Source: Microbacterium sp. SY138
Lineage (GTDB): Bacteria > Actinomycetota > Actinomycetes > Actinomycetales > Microbacteriaceae
Reading direction: 5' to 3'
Assembly (NCBI RefSeq): GCF_039729145.1
Contig: NZ_CP155793.1
Span: forward strand, 2,976,001-3,040,000
DNA length: 64,000 bases
Below, one piece after another: positions 18,459-27,897 of this stretch. The position numbers were made by a program, and so were the translations under genes. The notes under the pieces are model-generated. The model did not search any database, was not told the DNA's origin, and saw nothing but the letters and a program-made list of their open reading frames with translations. How positions within the stretch are numbered: position 1 is the stretch's first letter; each line of letters opens with the position of its first letter.

Positions 18459-20963
18459 TCAGTCGATCGTCTCGATCACCGGGATCGTCGTCGTGATCAC
18501 GGGAACGGATGCCGACATGCGCGTGCCGTCCTCGCGTCGAGCGTCGGCGAACTGTCGGAGCGTCGGACGACCGGGGAGCAGGGGACCCTGATCCGCGAGC
18601 GGCACGACGACCTCGTCGTCGACGGTCGCGATGTACGCGGTCTCTCGCACGCTGAAGGGAACGGGGGGTCCGTTCCTCACCTGCACCCGCAGCTCGGCCG
18701 CAGTCACCGTCACGTGCAGCGTCGATCCCTGCCACTGCAGCGGGAACGACAGCGACGGCCAGCTCGCCGGAAGCCGCGGGTCGAAGCTCAGTTCGCCGGC
18801 GTAGTCGCGCATCCCGCCGAAACCGCACACCAGAGCCGTCCACACCCCGCCGGCGGAAGCGACGTGCACGCCGTCCGCCGCGTTGTGGTGCAGGTCGTGC
18901 AGGTCGACGAACAGCGACTGCTCGAAGTACTTCTGCGCGAGGTCCTGATACCCCACCTCGGCGGCGAGGATCGACTGCACGACGGCCGAGAGAGTCGAGT
19001 CGCCGGTGGTCAGCGGGTCGTAGTAGTCGAAGTCCGCCTTCTTCTCCTCTGGCGTGAAGTGATTGCCCTGCAGGAAGAGCGCCAGCACGACGTCGGCCTG
19101 CTTGAGCACCTGGAACCGGTAGATCACGAGGGGGTGGAAGTGCAGCAGGAGCGGACGCTGATCGGCGGGCGTATTGGCGAGGTCCCACACCTCACGCTCA
19201 AGAAACAGGGAGTCCTGCGGGTGGATGCCGAGGCCCTCGCTGTAGGGGATGTACATGGCCTCTGCGGCGCGATCCCAGGCTTCGGCCTCGCCGGGGCCGA
19301 GGCCGGTGCGGTCGACCAGCTTCACGTAGTCGTCGGGATAGCCCTCCCTGATCTCGCGCACGATCTTGGCCGCGTAGCGGAGGTTGTAGCGCGCCATGAC
19401 GTTCGTGTAGAGGTTGTCGTTCACGACCGTCGTGTACTCGTCGGGGCCGGTGACGCCGTGGATGTGGAACGTCTCGGTACCCTCCCCCGGCATGCCTTCG
19501 ATCAACCGGGAGGCACGCCAGAAGCCGAGAGTCGCCCACAACCGGGCGGTCTCGATCGCGATGTCGGCGCCTTCCCGACGCAGGAACTCCTCGTCCCCCG
19601 TCGCACGCACGTACTTGCCCAGGGCGAAGCTGATGTCGGCGTTGATGTGGTACTGCGCGGTGCCGGCCGCGTAGTAGGCCGATGCCTCCTCGCCGTTGAT
19701 CGTCCGCCAGGGGAAGAGTGCCCCCGCCTCGTTGAGCTGCGCGGCCCGACGACGTGCGGCCGGGAGCATGCGCACACGGGCGCGCAGCGCGTTGTACGCC
19801 CAGCGTGGCGAGGTGTATGTGAGGAACGGGAGCACGTAGATCTCGGTGTCCCAGAAGTAGTGCCCGCTGTATCCCGAGCCGGAGACGCCCTTGGCGGGGA
19901 CTCCGGCGCCGTCGGCACGCGCCGAGGCCTGGGCGAGCTGGAACAGGCACCAGCGGGTGGCCTGCTGCAGGTCGTCGCGCCCGCCGATCTGCACGTCGCT
20001 GCGCTCCCAGAACGCGTCGAGCCATTCCCGCTGCCGACGGAACACGGTCTCGACGCCCTCGTCCGCCGCCCGGTCGAGCGAGCGACGGCAGCGGTCGACG
20101 AGCTCGCGCGGGGGCACGCCTCGCGACGTGTGGTAGCTGACGAGCTTGGTCACGGTGATCGGCACGCCGGCCTTCGCCTGCACACGGAACACGTTCTTGG
20201 CGATGTCCGGTTCCACCAGCGTGCGGGCGTTGTACTCGTTCTCGGTCTCGACGACGTGATCGGCGACCACGGCGACGGTCATGCCCGAATCGGCGACACG
20301 ATAGGAGAGCGCGGATCGCAGCCCGTCCTGCCAGTGCTCGGCCGGCTCCAGCACGCGGTCGGCGATCTTCTCGGCCTTGCGGGGGTCGAACGCCGCGGCC
20401 TTCGTGCCGATCGGTGTGCCCGCGTAGACGCCCGCACCGTCCTGCCTGTTGAGCAGCTGGCAGCTGATGGTGACGGGCGCGTCGGCGTTCTCGACCACGA
20501 CCTCGAGGCGCAGCACGGCGAGATGACGCTCCTCGAAGCTGACGATGCGCTCGTCCCGCATGCGCACGCGCTTGCCCGAGGGCGTCTCCCAGACCACGTG
20601 GCGCTCCAGCACGCCGGTGCGCAGGTCGAGTGTGCGCCGGTACTCGCGCACATCGGCGTCGTCCAGCGAGACCGGCTCATCGTCGACGTACACGCGCATG
20701 ACCTTGGCATCCGGCGCGTTGACGATCGTCTGCCCGACCTCTGCGAAGCCGTAGGCCTGCTCGGCGTGACGGATCGGCCAGGTCTCGTGCAGGCCGTTGA
20801 TGAACGTGCCGTGCTCCTGCGCGCCGCGACCCTCGATGTGGTTGCCGCGCAGGCCGAGATAGCCGTTGCCGACGGAGAACAGCGTCTCTCCGACGCCCTC
20901 CTCCGAGTAGTGAGTGTCGATCAGACGCCACGGGTCGACGGGGAAGCGGTCGCGGTCGATCAT
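18459..20963 (-). CDS. Glycoside hydrolase family 65 disaccharide phosphorylase
   Basis: An 834-residue GH65 protein, the family of maltose, trehalose, kojibiose and nigerose phosphorylases that split alpha-glucosidic disaccharides with phosphate to give beta-glucose 1-phosphate. Family signs: FSVGNGYLGLRGNH near residue 30, the central catalytic domain with GPDEYTTVVNDN whose Glu509 is the expected general acid, and LGIHPQDSLFLEREVWDL. The partner beta-phosphoglucomutase upstream (ATGA overlap) supports a phosphorylase rather than a hydrolase. Which disaccharide is used cannot be decided without comparison of loop residues. Confidence 0.88.
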   Translation of the reverse strand: MIDRDRFPVDPWRLIDTHYSEEGVGETLFSVGNGYLGLRGNHIEGRGAQEHGTFINGLHETWPIRHAEQAYGFAEVGQTIVNAPDAKVMRVYVDDEPVSLDDADVREYRRTLDLRTGVLERHVVWETPSGKRVRMRDERIVSFEERHLAVLRLEVVVENADAPVTISCQLLNRQDGAGVYAGTPIGTKAAAFDPRKAEKIADRVLEPAEHWQDGLRSALSYRVADSGMTVAVVADHVVETENEYNARTLVEPDIAKNVFRVQAKAGVPITVTKLVSYHTSRGVPPRELVDRCRRSLDRAADEGVETVFRRQREWLDAFWERSDVQIGGRDDLQQATRWCLFQLAQASARADGAGVPAKGVSGSGYSGHYFWDTEIYVLPFLTYTSPRWAYNALRARVRMLPAARRRAAQLNEAGALFPWRTINGEEASAYYAAGTAQYHINADISFALGKYVRATGDEEFLRREGADIAIETARLWATLGFWRASRLIEGMPGEGTETFHIHGVTGPDEYTTVVNDNLYTNVMARYNLRYAAKIVREIREGYPDDYVKLVDRTGLGPGEAEAWDRAAEAMYIPYSEGLGIHPQDSLFLEREVWDLANTPADQRPLLLHFHPLVIYRFQVLKQADVVLALFLQGNHFTPEEKKADFDYYDPLTTGDSTLSAVVQSILAAEVGYQDLAQKYFEQSLFVDLHDLHHNAADGVHVASAGGVWTALVCGFGGMRDYAGELSFDPRLPASWPSLSFPLQWQGSTLHVTVTAAELRVQVRNGPPVPFSVRETAYIATVDDEVVVPLADQGPLLPGRPTLRQFADARREDGTRMSASVPVITTTIPVIETID

Positions 20964-21718
20964 GCGGTCTCCGGGATGTCGGTGCGGGAAGAGGGAAGGA
21001 GGACGGCGAGGTCGTCGACCACGACGGTGGCGCCAGCCGCGCGCAAGGCGTCGGCACCCGTGCCACGGTCGACGCCGACCACGGTTGCGAAGCCGGCCGC
21101 GGCAGCGGAGGCGGCGCCGGACGTGGCGTCCTCCACGGCGACCGCACGGGCGGGGTCGATCCCGAGGGCGACGGCACCGGCGGCGAACATGTCGGCGGCG
21201 GGTTTGGAGGCGAGTCCGTCGCGTTCGGCCACGACGCCGTCGACGACGATCCGGAAGAAGGAGCGCAGGCCCGCGGCCCCCAGGACCTCTTCGGCGTTCT
21301 TGGAGCTCGACACCACGCCGAGCGGGACTCCGGCGGAATGCAGGCTCTCGACGAGTGCGAGCGAGCCGGGATACGGCGCGATCCCCTGGCCGCGCAGCGA
21401 TGCGGCGAACGCGGCGTTCTTGCGGTTGCCGATACCGCACACGGTCTCGGCCGAGGGGTCGTCGTCGACGTCGCCCCACGGCAGTTCGACGTTGCGACTG
21501 TGCATCAGGCTCGCGACGCCGTCGTAGCGCTTCTTGCCGTCGACGTAGTCGTAGTAGTCGGCATCGGTGTACGGCGGAGTGATCCCCCATCGCGTGAACA
21601 CATCGTCGAACACGGCCTTCCAGGCGCGCATGTGCACCTCGGCCGTCGGGGTGAGCACGCCGTCGAGGTCGAAGAGCACGCCGTCGGCGTGGAACAGGTC
21701 GGGCAGTGCTTCAGGCAC
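20960..21718 (-). CDS. pgmB: Beta-phosphoglucomutase (HAD family)
   Basis: A 252-residue HAD subfamily IA protein. Motif I GVLFDLDGVLTPTAEVH carries the nucleophile Asp and the acid/base Asp; GVVSSSKNAEEVL is motif II and the K of ASKPAADMF plus VAVEDATSGAASA complete the site. It turns beta-glucose 1-phosphate made by the adjacent GH65 enzyme into glucose 6-phosphate. GTG at 21718 is preferred because GGAGG lies just upstream; an ATG at 21775 would add 19 unlikely residues. Stop overlaps the GH65 start (ATGA). Confidence 0.88.
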   Translation of the reverse strand: MPEALPDLFHADGVLFDLDGVLTPTAEVHMRAWKAVFDDVFTRWGITPPYTDADYYDYVDGKKRYDGVASLMHSRNVELPWGDVDDDPSAETVCGIGNRKNAAFAASLRGQGIAPYPGSLALVESLHSAGVPLGVVSSSKNAEEVLGAAGLRSFFRIVVDGVVAERDGLASKPAADMFAAGAVALGIDPARAVAVEDATSGAASAAAAGFATVVGVDRGTGADALRAAGATVVVDDLAVLLPSSRTDIPETA

Positions 21719-21830
21719 AGAGCCTCCAGGAGAAGGGCGATCGTCGGGCCGGCACCTCTCCGTGCCACTGTGCAAGCGTAATGCGGTCGCGCACCGCGGG
21801 GTAACCCCTGCGGGAGGATCGGCGCAGCGA

Positions 21831-23051
21831 TCAGAGCAGCTCCGCCGTCTGCCGCGCGATCTGCAGCTCCTCGTCGGTCGGCACGACGAGGACGGTCACC
21901 GGGGAGGCATCCGTGGAGATCCGGCGGATGCCGCGCTCTCGTGCCGCATTCCTGGCGGGGTCGATCTCCACACCGGCGAAGCCGAGCGTCGCCATCGCGC
22001 CGGCGCGTACCGGCGCGGCGTTCTCGCCCACGCCGGCGGTGAAGGAGATGACGTCCACTCCCCCCAGCTGTGCGATGTAGGCGCCGGCGTAGGCGCGCAG
22101 CCGGTGCACGTACACGTCGAACGCGAGCATCGCCGCGTCCTCCCCCGCCTTGACGCCCGCGAGGATGTCGCGCATGTCGCTGCGCCCGGCGAGACCGGCG
22201 AGCCCGCTGCGGGTGTTCAACAGAGAATCGAGGTCGTCGATCGACAGCCCGGCACGGCGCGACAGGTGCACGAGCGCGGCCGGATCGATGTCGCCCGAGC
22301 GCGTGCCCATGACGAGCCCCTCGAGAGGGGTGAGCCCCATCGAGGTCTCCACCGAGCGGCCGCCGTCGATCGCCGTCACCGAGGCCCCGTTGCCGAGGTG
22401 GAACACCAGCTGCCGGAGATCCCCGAGGTCACGACCGAGGAACGCGGCGGCGGACTCGCTGACGTACTGGTGACTCGTGCCGTGGAAGCCGTAGCGGCGC
22501 ACCCGGTGCTCCGCGGCGAGCGCCGCATCGATCGCGTAGGTGTAGGCGGCGGGAGGGAGCGTCTGATGGAAGGCCGTGTCGAACACCGCGACGTGCGGAA
22601 CGCCGTCGAACACGGCGCGCGCGGCGCGGATGCCGGCGAGGTTCGCGGGGTTGTGCAACGGTGCGAGCACCGCGAGCTCGTCGATCTGCCGCTCCACGTC
22701 GGCATCGATCAGCGTGGGGGCGTAGAAGCGGGCGCCGCCGTGGACCACACGGTGCCCGACAGCGACGGGGCGATGCTCGTCGAGAGAGGGGCCGTGCGTG
22801 ACGAACTGCTCGCGCATCACCTCGAAGGCGGCGGCGTGATCGGCGATCGGCCTCTCACTGCGGTAGGTGGCGTCGAGCATGGTCGGCACGGCGTCGCCGT
22901 CGACCGCGGGGCGCACCGTGTGCGCGACCGGGCTGATCTCCTGACCGATGCGCTCGATCAGCCCGCTCGCGAGCAGATTCTCCTGCTCGATGTCGATCAG
23001 GCTGTACTTCAACGAGGAGGAGCCGCTGTTGATGACCAGGATGGCGCTCAT
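21831..23051 (-). CDS. ackA: Acetate kinase
   Basis: A 406-residue acetate kinase: acetyl phosphate plus ADP to acetate plus ATP, and the reverse. N-terminal VINSGSSSLKYSLID binds nucleotide; VFDTAFHQTLPPAAYTYAID with RRYGFHGTSHQYV and NGASVTAIDGGRSVETSMG are family signatures. Length is normal. The start overlaps the pta stop by 4 bases, giving a coupled pta-ackA operon. Confidence 0.97.
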   Translation of the reverse strand: MSAILVINSGSSSLKYSLIDIEQENLLASGLIERIGQEISPVAHTVRPAVDGDAVPTMLDATYRSERPIADHAAAFEVMREQFVTHGPSLDEHRPVAVGHRVVHGGARFYAPTLIDADVERQIDELAVLAPLHNPANLAGIRAARAVFDGVPHVAVFDTAFHQTLPPAAYTYAIDAALAAEHRVRRYGFHGTSHQYVSESAAAFLGRDLGDLRQLVFHLGNGASVTAIDGGRSVETSMGLTPLEGLVMGTRSGDIDPAALVHLSRRAGLSIDDLDSLLNTRSGLAGLAGRSDMRDILAGVKAGEDAAMLAFDVYVHRLRAYAGAYIAQLGGVDVISFTAGVGENAAPVRAGAMATLGFAGVEIDPARNAARERGIRRISTDASPVTVLVVPTDEELQIARQTAELL

Positions 23052-25180
23052 GCCGCCTCTCCCGCCTGCTCGGCTCCCTGCGCCTGGATCGCCGTGATCG
23101 CAACCGTGTTGACGATGTCGTCGACGAGCGCACCGCGGGAGAGGTCGTTGATCGGCTTGTTGAGCCCCTGCAGCACCGGGCCGATCGCGACGGCGCCGGC
23201 TGAGCGCTGCACGGCCTTGTAGGTGTTGTTGCCGGTGTTCAGGTCGGGGAAGACGAACACGGTCGCCCGTCCGGCCACAGCGGAGCCGGGGAGCTTGGCC
23301 TTGGCCACCGCCGCATCCGCGGCGGCGTCGTACTGGATCGGCCCCTCGACCGGGAGCTCGGGCGCCCGTTCGCGCACGAGGGCGGTGGCGGCGCGCACCT
23401 TGTCGACGTCCGCACCGGATCCGGACTCCCCCGTCGAGTACGACAGCATCGCCACGCGCGGATCGATGCCGAACTGCCGGGCGGTCGTCGCGGAGGAGAT
23501 CGCGATGTCGGCGAGCTGCTCGCTGGTCGGGTCGGGGATCACGGCGCAGTCGCCGTAGACGAGCACGCGGTCGGCGAGCGCCATCAGGAACACGCTGGAG
23601 ACCACGTTCACTCCCGGCTTGGTCTTGATGATCTCGAACGACGGGCGGATCGTGTGAGCGGTGGTGTGCGCGGCGCCCGACACCATGCCGTCGGCGAGGC
23701 CGAGGTGCACCATCATCGTGCCGAAGTACGACACGTCGGTCACCGTGTCCGCCGCCTGGGCGAGCGTGATGCCCTTGTGGGCCCGTAGCCGGGCGTACTC
23801 CGCGGCGAAACGCTCGACCAGCTCGGGATCGGTCGGGCTGAGCACCTGGGCCGCCGTGATGTCGATGCCGAGTTCGACGGCGCGGGCGCGGATGGTTGCC
23901 TCGTCGCCGAGGATCGTCAGGTCGGCGACCTCTCTCGCGAGCAGCGTGGCCGCGGCGCGCAGGATGCGATCGTCGTCCCCCTCCGGCAGCACGATGCGGC
24001 GGCGGTCCCCGCGTGCGCGTTCGATGAGTCCGTACTGGAACATCAGCGGAGTCACCACGTGAGCCTCGGCGAGGCCGAGCTGCTCGGTGAGCTCGGCGAT
24101 GTCGACATGCGCCTGGAAGAGGCCGAGCGCACGGTCATAGCGGCTGCGCGAATCGGCGGAGATGCGTCCGCGGGTGCTCATCACGCGCACCGCCGTGTCA
24201 TAGGTGCCGAGATCCGTCGTGATGATCGGCACCGACGAGGCGAAGCCGTCGAGCAGTCGCACGATCGGCTCCGGCAGTGGGAACGGCCCGTTCAGGATGA
24301 TGCCGGCGATGCGGGGGAAGGTGCCGGACGAATCGGCGAGCAGCGCAGCCAGCAGTACCTCGGTGCGGTCGGCGGGGATCACCACGACCGCCTCCTCGGT
24401 CAGTCGGGGCAGCACGTTCACCATCGACATGCCCGCGACGACGATCGTCAGCGCCTCCCTCGTGAGACGATCGTCGTCGCCCTTGAGCAGCGTGCCGTCG
24501 ACGGCCGCGAGGATGCCACGGATCGACGGCGCGACGAGAGCACGGTCCTCGGGGATCGCCCATACCGGCGTGCTCTCCGCGGGGAGCGCGGCATGCACCG
24601 CCTCGATGATGGCGTCGAGCGCCTCCGGGTCGGCGCGGTTGACCGCGACGGCGAACAGCTCCGCCCGCTCCTCCGTCAACTCGGACAGGGCGAGCGCCGC
24701 GATCTGCGCGATCGCGGCGGCCGACCGCGCCGTGGTGGTCCCCAACTGCTCGGCCTGGCGCTGCTGGTCGCGACCGCTGAGAACGAGGAGCACCGGGGCT
24801 CCGAGGTTGGCGGCGATCCTGGCGTTGAAACCGAGCTCCGCAGGGCTGGCCACATCGGTGTAGTCGCTGCCGATGACGACGACGGCATCGCACTGGGCCT
24901 CGACCGCCTTGAACCGCGCGACGATGGTCGACAGGGCGCCCTCCGGGTCGGCCCTCACATCGTCGTAGGTGACGCCGATGCAGTCCTCGTAGTCGAGGTT
25001 CACCCCGTCGTGCGCGAGCATCAGTTCGAGGATCTCGTCGCGCGCGGTGACCGAGCGGGCGATCGGACGGAACACGCCCACCCGCGGCGAGACGCGCATC
25101 AGAGCGTCGAGCGCCCCGAGGGCGATCGTCGACTTTCCGGTATGGCCTTCGGCCGAGGTGATGTAGATGCTCTGCGCCAC
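23048..25180 (-). CDS. pta: Phosphate acetyltransferase (long form)
   Basis: A 710-residue long Pta. The N-terminal third is a BioD-like P-loop domain (SAEGHTGKSTIALG), the middle a DRTGG domain, and the C-terminal about 330 residues (from RIVLPEGDDDRILRAA) are the catalytic domain converting acetyl-CoA and phosphate to acetyl phosphate; SSVFLMALADRVLVYGDCA and STGESGSGADVDKV are conserved there. First gene of pta-ackA. Because acs at the left edge is broken, this reversible pathway may be the only acetate route visible here. Confidence 0.96.
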   Translation of the reverse strand: MAQSIYITSAEGHTGKSTIALGALDALMRVSPRVGVFRPIARSVTARDEILELMLAHDGVNLDYEDCIGVTYDDVRADPEGALSTIVARFKAVEAQCDAVVVIGSDYTDVASPAELGFNARIAANLGAPVLLVLSGRDQQRQAEQLGTTTARSAAAIAQIAALALSELTEERAELFAVAVNRADPEALDAIIEAVHAALPAESTPVWAIPEDRALVAPSIRGILAAVDGTLLKGDDDRLTREALTIVVAGMSMVNVLPRLTEEAVVVIPADRTEVLLAALLADSSGTFPRIAGIILNGPFPLPEPIVRLLDGFASSVPIITTDLGTYDTAVRVMSTRGRISADSRSRYDRALGLFQAHVDIAELTEQLGLAEAHVVTPLMFQYGLIERARGDRRRIVLPEGDDDRILRAAATLLAREVADLTILGDEATIRARAVELGIDITAAQVLSPTDPELVERFAAEYARLRAHKGITLAQAADTVTDVSYFGTMMVHLGLADGMVSGAAHTTAHTIRPSFEIIKTKPGVNVVSSVFLMALADRVLVYGDCAVIPDPTSEQLADIAISSATTARQFGIDPRVAMLSYSTGESGSGADVDKVRAATALVRERAPELPVEGPIQYDAAADAAVAKAKLPGSAVAGRATVFVFPDLNTGNNTYKAVQRSAGAVAIGPVLQGLNKPINDLSRGALVDDIVNTVAITAIQAQGAEQAGEAA

Positions 25181-25245
25181 GACTTCAGCTTAGGCGCGGC
25201 ATCCATGAACGCACCGAGCGTCTCACCGGGTCAAATGCCGCGACG

Positions 25246-25968
25246 TCACTCGCACGGTCCGGACATCGCATCGACGACCGCCGTGGCATCCGCCTGGAAC
25301 CGCGAGTAGTAGTCGCGGTCGGTGTTGATCTGCACCCGGTGGATCGCGTGGGAGGGCTCCATCGTCTGCCAGTCCGGGAGCCGTCCGAGGCGATCGAAGA
25401 ACAGCGTCGTCGCGGTCGCCGGATCCATCCGCTGCTCCACGCTTCCCCACCACTCCTGCTGCTGGAAGAGTCCGATGCTGGTCGTCCGGGTTCCATCGGG
25501 GTTGGTGAATCCGCGCGTCTCCCAGTCGCCGTAGTCGATGTTGCGCAGGCTGCTCTCCCCCATCGCCGTCATCACCCCGAGGATCTGCCCCTCACGCGCG
25601 TAGCCGAGAACCGCGGCGGTGCGGATGATGGTGGCCGCGTTCTCGAGCTGCTCACCACTCCATCCCTCGATGCCCTCCGCAGGAAACGTCTGCGGGCGGT
25701 CGATGCAGATCGGCGCGGGATCGCGCGCGAGCCCGAGGGGGATGAGCACGAACAGACCGACGGCGACGACGACGGCGCCCCCGGAGATCAGGATGCGCTG
25801 CAGGATCTTCCGCCGGCGCAGACGATTCGCCGCCTGCCGTCGCGCGCCGGGACCGCGGCGTTTCCTGGTCTTCTTGGTGTTCGTCGTGCTCTTCGTGCGC
25901 GTGCCTCTGGTTGCCGGCTTCTTCGTCGCCGGCCTGCGTCCGGCCCGCGATGCCGGTGCGGCGTTCAT
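25246..25968 (-). CDS. Membrane-anchored lysozyme-like protein
   Basis: A 240-residue protein with a very basic N-terminus (residues 1-52, many R/K), one transmembrane helix (about 55-78) and an extracytoplasmic domain. The domain carries GVMTAMGESSLRN and TTSIGLFQQQ, the Glu and SxGLxQ pattern of lysozyme-like transglycosylases, and ends DAMSGPCE. A peptidoglycan-cleaving or -binding role is inferred, but whether the Glu is catalytic is unproven. Start at 25968 overlaps the rhomboid stop (ATGA), so the two membrane proteins are co-expressed. Confidence 0.7.
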   Translation of the reverse strand: MNAAPASRAGRRPATKKPATRGTRTKSTTNTKKTRKRRGPGARRQAANRLRRRKILQRILISGGAVVVAVGLFVLIPLGLARDPAPICIDRPQTFPAEGIEGWSGEQLENAATIIRTAAVLGYAREGQILGVMTAMGESSLRNIDYGDWETRGFTNPDGTRTTSIGLFQQQEWWGSVEQRMDPATATTLFFDRLGRLPDWQTMEPSHAIHRVQINTDRDYYSRFQADATAVVDAMSGPCE

Positions 25969-26573
25969 GGCGCGAGGGCTCCGCCGGTTCGCGGCCTGCG
26001 GCCGGCGAGGGCGGCGATGCCACCTCCGATGGCCCCGAACAGATGCCCCTGCCAGGAGATGCCGTCGGCCACACCGAAGACGCCGGCCAGCATCGAGCCG
26101 CCGTACAGCGCGATCACGACGATCGCGATCACGGCGTACAGGATGCGGTGCGCCACACGGCCGGGGGCGAACACCCGCATCACGACGTACCCGAAGTAGC
26201 CGAAGACCAGCCCGGACGCCCCGACCGTCAGAGTGCCGGAAGCGTTGAACACCCAGGTGCCGATGCCCCCGACGACGGCGACGATCGCGGTGACGGTCCA
26301 GAACCGTCGCGTGCCCTCGACCGCGACGAGACAGCCGAGCACCAGGAACGGGACGGAGTTCGCGATGAGATGCTGCCAGTTCGCGTGCAGGAGCGGCCCG
26401 AGCACGATGCCGCCGAGTCCGGAGACGTCCCAGGACCGCAGCCCGAATCCGGTGAACGAGCCGGGGAGGATCGCGTCGGCGAACTGCACGACCCACATCG
26501 CGACGAGCAGCAGCACCGGCGAGGCGAATCGGCCGAGCGGATGCTGCGTCTGCGGCGGCGGGGTGACGGTCAC
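25965..26573 (-). CDS. Rhomboid family intramembrane serine protease
   Basis: About 202 residues with six hydrophobic segments. The Ser-containing motif is VGASGLVFGYFG and the catalytic His is in SWQGHLFGAIGGG; LLHANWQHLIANSVPF is the loop with the HxxxN pattern. Rhomboids cleave transmembrane substrates within the bilayer; the substrate is unknown. GTG at 26573 is an assumed start because the in-frame codons upstream look non-coding; no clear ribosome site is seen, so this end is uncertain. Confidence 0.85.
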   Translation of the reverse strand: MTVTPPPQTQHPLGRFASPVLLLVAMWVVQFADAILPGSFTGFGLRSWDVSGLGGIVLGPLLHANWQHLIANSVPFLVLGCLVAVEGTRRFWTVTAIVAVVGGIGTWVFNASGTLTVGASGLVFGYFGYVVMRVFAPGRVAHRILYAVIAIVVIALYGGSMLAGVFGVADGISWQGHLFGAIGGGIAALAGRRPRTGGALAP

Positions 26574-26662
26574 CGGACGATTGTCGCAGGTGCAGCCACG
26601 AGAGGGCTGTGCGCCCGGGGCGAGAAGCCCGCACACGAACGAGACGCCCGCACAAAGAAAAT

Positions 26663-26750
26663 GACTCTCCGCGCACCCAGCAGAGCCCGGTTACCCTTGC
26701 TGCGTTTCCGCCCTGGGGGAATTGGCCTGGATGCCGCCACGCGGAGAGCC
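26663..26750 (-). ncRNA. ffs: Signal recognition particle RNA (small bacterial type)
   Basis: On the minus strand the ends pair (ctctccgcg / cgcggagag) and the apical part has the hallmark SRP helix 8: CCAGGGCGGAAACGCAGC followed by AAGGGTAACC, with a GNRA tetraloop between GCG and CGC. Length is about 90 bases. A TAGGAT -10 at 26758-26763 lies about 10 bases upstream of the 5' end. The RNA scaffolds Ffh for co-translational membrane targeting. Exact ends are approximate. Confidence 0.88.
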
Positions 26751-26896
26751 GTCAACCATCCTAACCCGACCGGCGCGATGGTCCGAACCGCGCACGTCTC
26801 CACGAGCATCCTCAGGGGAACCTGCCAGAGCGGCGCACCCCGTGCAGGGTTACGATCGAGTCACGCGCACCGCAGCGCCGACGTGAGAGGGAACGC

Positions 26897-27886
26897 ATGC
26901 CAGAGAACGCCCCCCTGACCCCGGTATCGATGGATGCCGAGAGGTTCGCCGCACAGACGTCTGCGATCCTCGGCTCGATCGGCCAGGTCATCGACGGCAA
27001 GCCGGACGCGGTGCGCAGCGCTCTCGTATGCCTCCTCGCCGAGGGGCACCTGCTGATCGAAGACGTTCCAGGGGTCGGCAAGACCATGCTCGCCAGGGCC
27101 CTCGCCGCGAGCGTGGATGCGACGGTGCGCCGCATCCAGTTCACGCCCGATCTGCTGCCCGGCGACGTCACGGGGGTGTCCGTCTACAACCCCGTGGATC
27201 GCGAATTCGAATTCAAGCGCGGCGCGGTGTTCGCGCACATCGTGATCGCCGACGAGATCAACCGCTCCTCCCCCAAGACGCAGTCCGCTCTGCTGGAGGC
27301 GATGGAGGAGGGGCAGGTCACCGTCGACGGCTCCACGCACCTGCTGCCCCAGCCGTTCCTGGTCGTCGCGACCCAGAACCCGCTGGAGATGGAAGGGACC
27401 TACGCCCTGCCCGAAGCGCAGCGCGATCGGTTCATGATGCGGATCTCGATGGGGTATCCGGATGCCGCCGCCGAGGCTCTCATGCTGCGCCAGCGTGATG
27501 TCGTCAGCCCCCTCGCGGCCGTGTCGCCCGTCGCCGACGCGGCGTCCATCGCCCACCTCATCGCCTGGGCGCGCTCGGTGCACGTGGCCCCCGCGCTCGA
27601 GGAGTACGCTGTCGCGCTCGCCCAAGCCACCCGCTCCGACCCGAACCTGCATCTCGGTGCGAGCCCTCGGGCCACCCTGCAGCTGGTCAGGGCCGCGAAG
27701 GTGTGGGCTGCTCTCGACGGACGCGATTACGTGATCCCCGACGACATCACCGCGCTGCTCATCCCTGTGCTGGCGCACCGCCTGCTCCCGGCCAGGGGCG
27801 CACATCGCGCCGGCGCGCAGCCGGTCGAGGCCGCCCTCACCCAGATCGTCGAGCGGGTGCGTGTCCCCGTCGCGACGCGTTCCTGA
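26897..27886 (+). CDS. MoxR family AAA+ ATPase
   Basis: A 329-residue MoxR-type AAA+ chaperone. Walker A is EDVPGVGKTMLARAL, Walker B VIADEINRSSPKTQSALLEAMEEGQV, sensor 1 VVATQNPLEMEGTY, and the lid domain follows. MoxR proteins act with DUF58/VWA partners, often in assembly or activation of secreted or envelope proteins. GAGAGGGA precedes the ATG. It begins a three-gene operon with DUF58 and transglutaminase genes. Confidence 0.93.
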   Translation: MPENAPLTPVSMDAERFAAQTSAILGSIGQVIDGKPDAVRSALVCLLAEGHLLIEDVPGVGKTMLARALAASVDATVRRIQFTPDLLPGDVTGVSVYNPVDREFEFKRGAVFAHIVIADEINRSSPKTQSALLEAMEEGQVTVDGSTHLLPQPFLVVATQNPLEMEGTYALPEAQRDRFMMRISMGYPDAAAEALMLRQRDVVSPLAAVSPVADAASIAHLIAWARSVHVAPALEEYAVALAQATRSDPNLHLGASPRATLQLVRAAKVWAALDGRDYVIPDDITALLIPVLAHRLLPARGAHRAGAQPVEAALTQIVERVRVPVATRS

Positions 27887-27897
27887 CAGACCTCATC

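Noticed and set aside
18300..21527. Open plus-strand frame of about 1,075 codons over the GH65 and pgmB genes
   Set aside because: Shadow of the real minus-strand genes, whose motifs and overlaps are clear.
25246..25968. NlpC/P60 or M23 peptidase assignment for the lysozyme-like gene
   Set aside because: No Cys-His or HxxxD/HxH metal motif is visible; Glu plus SxGLxQ pattern fits a lysozyme-like fold better.
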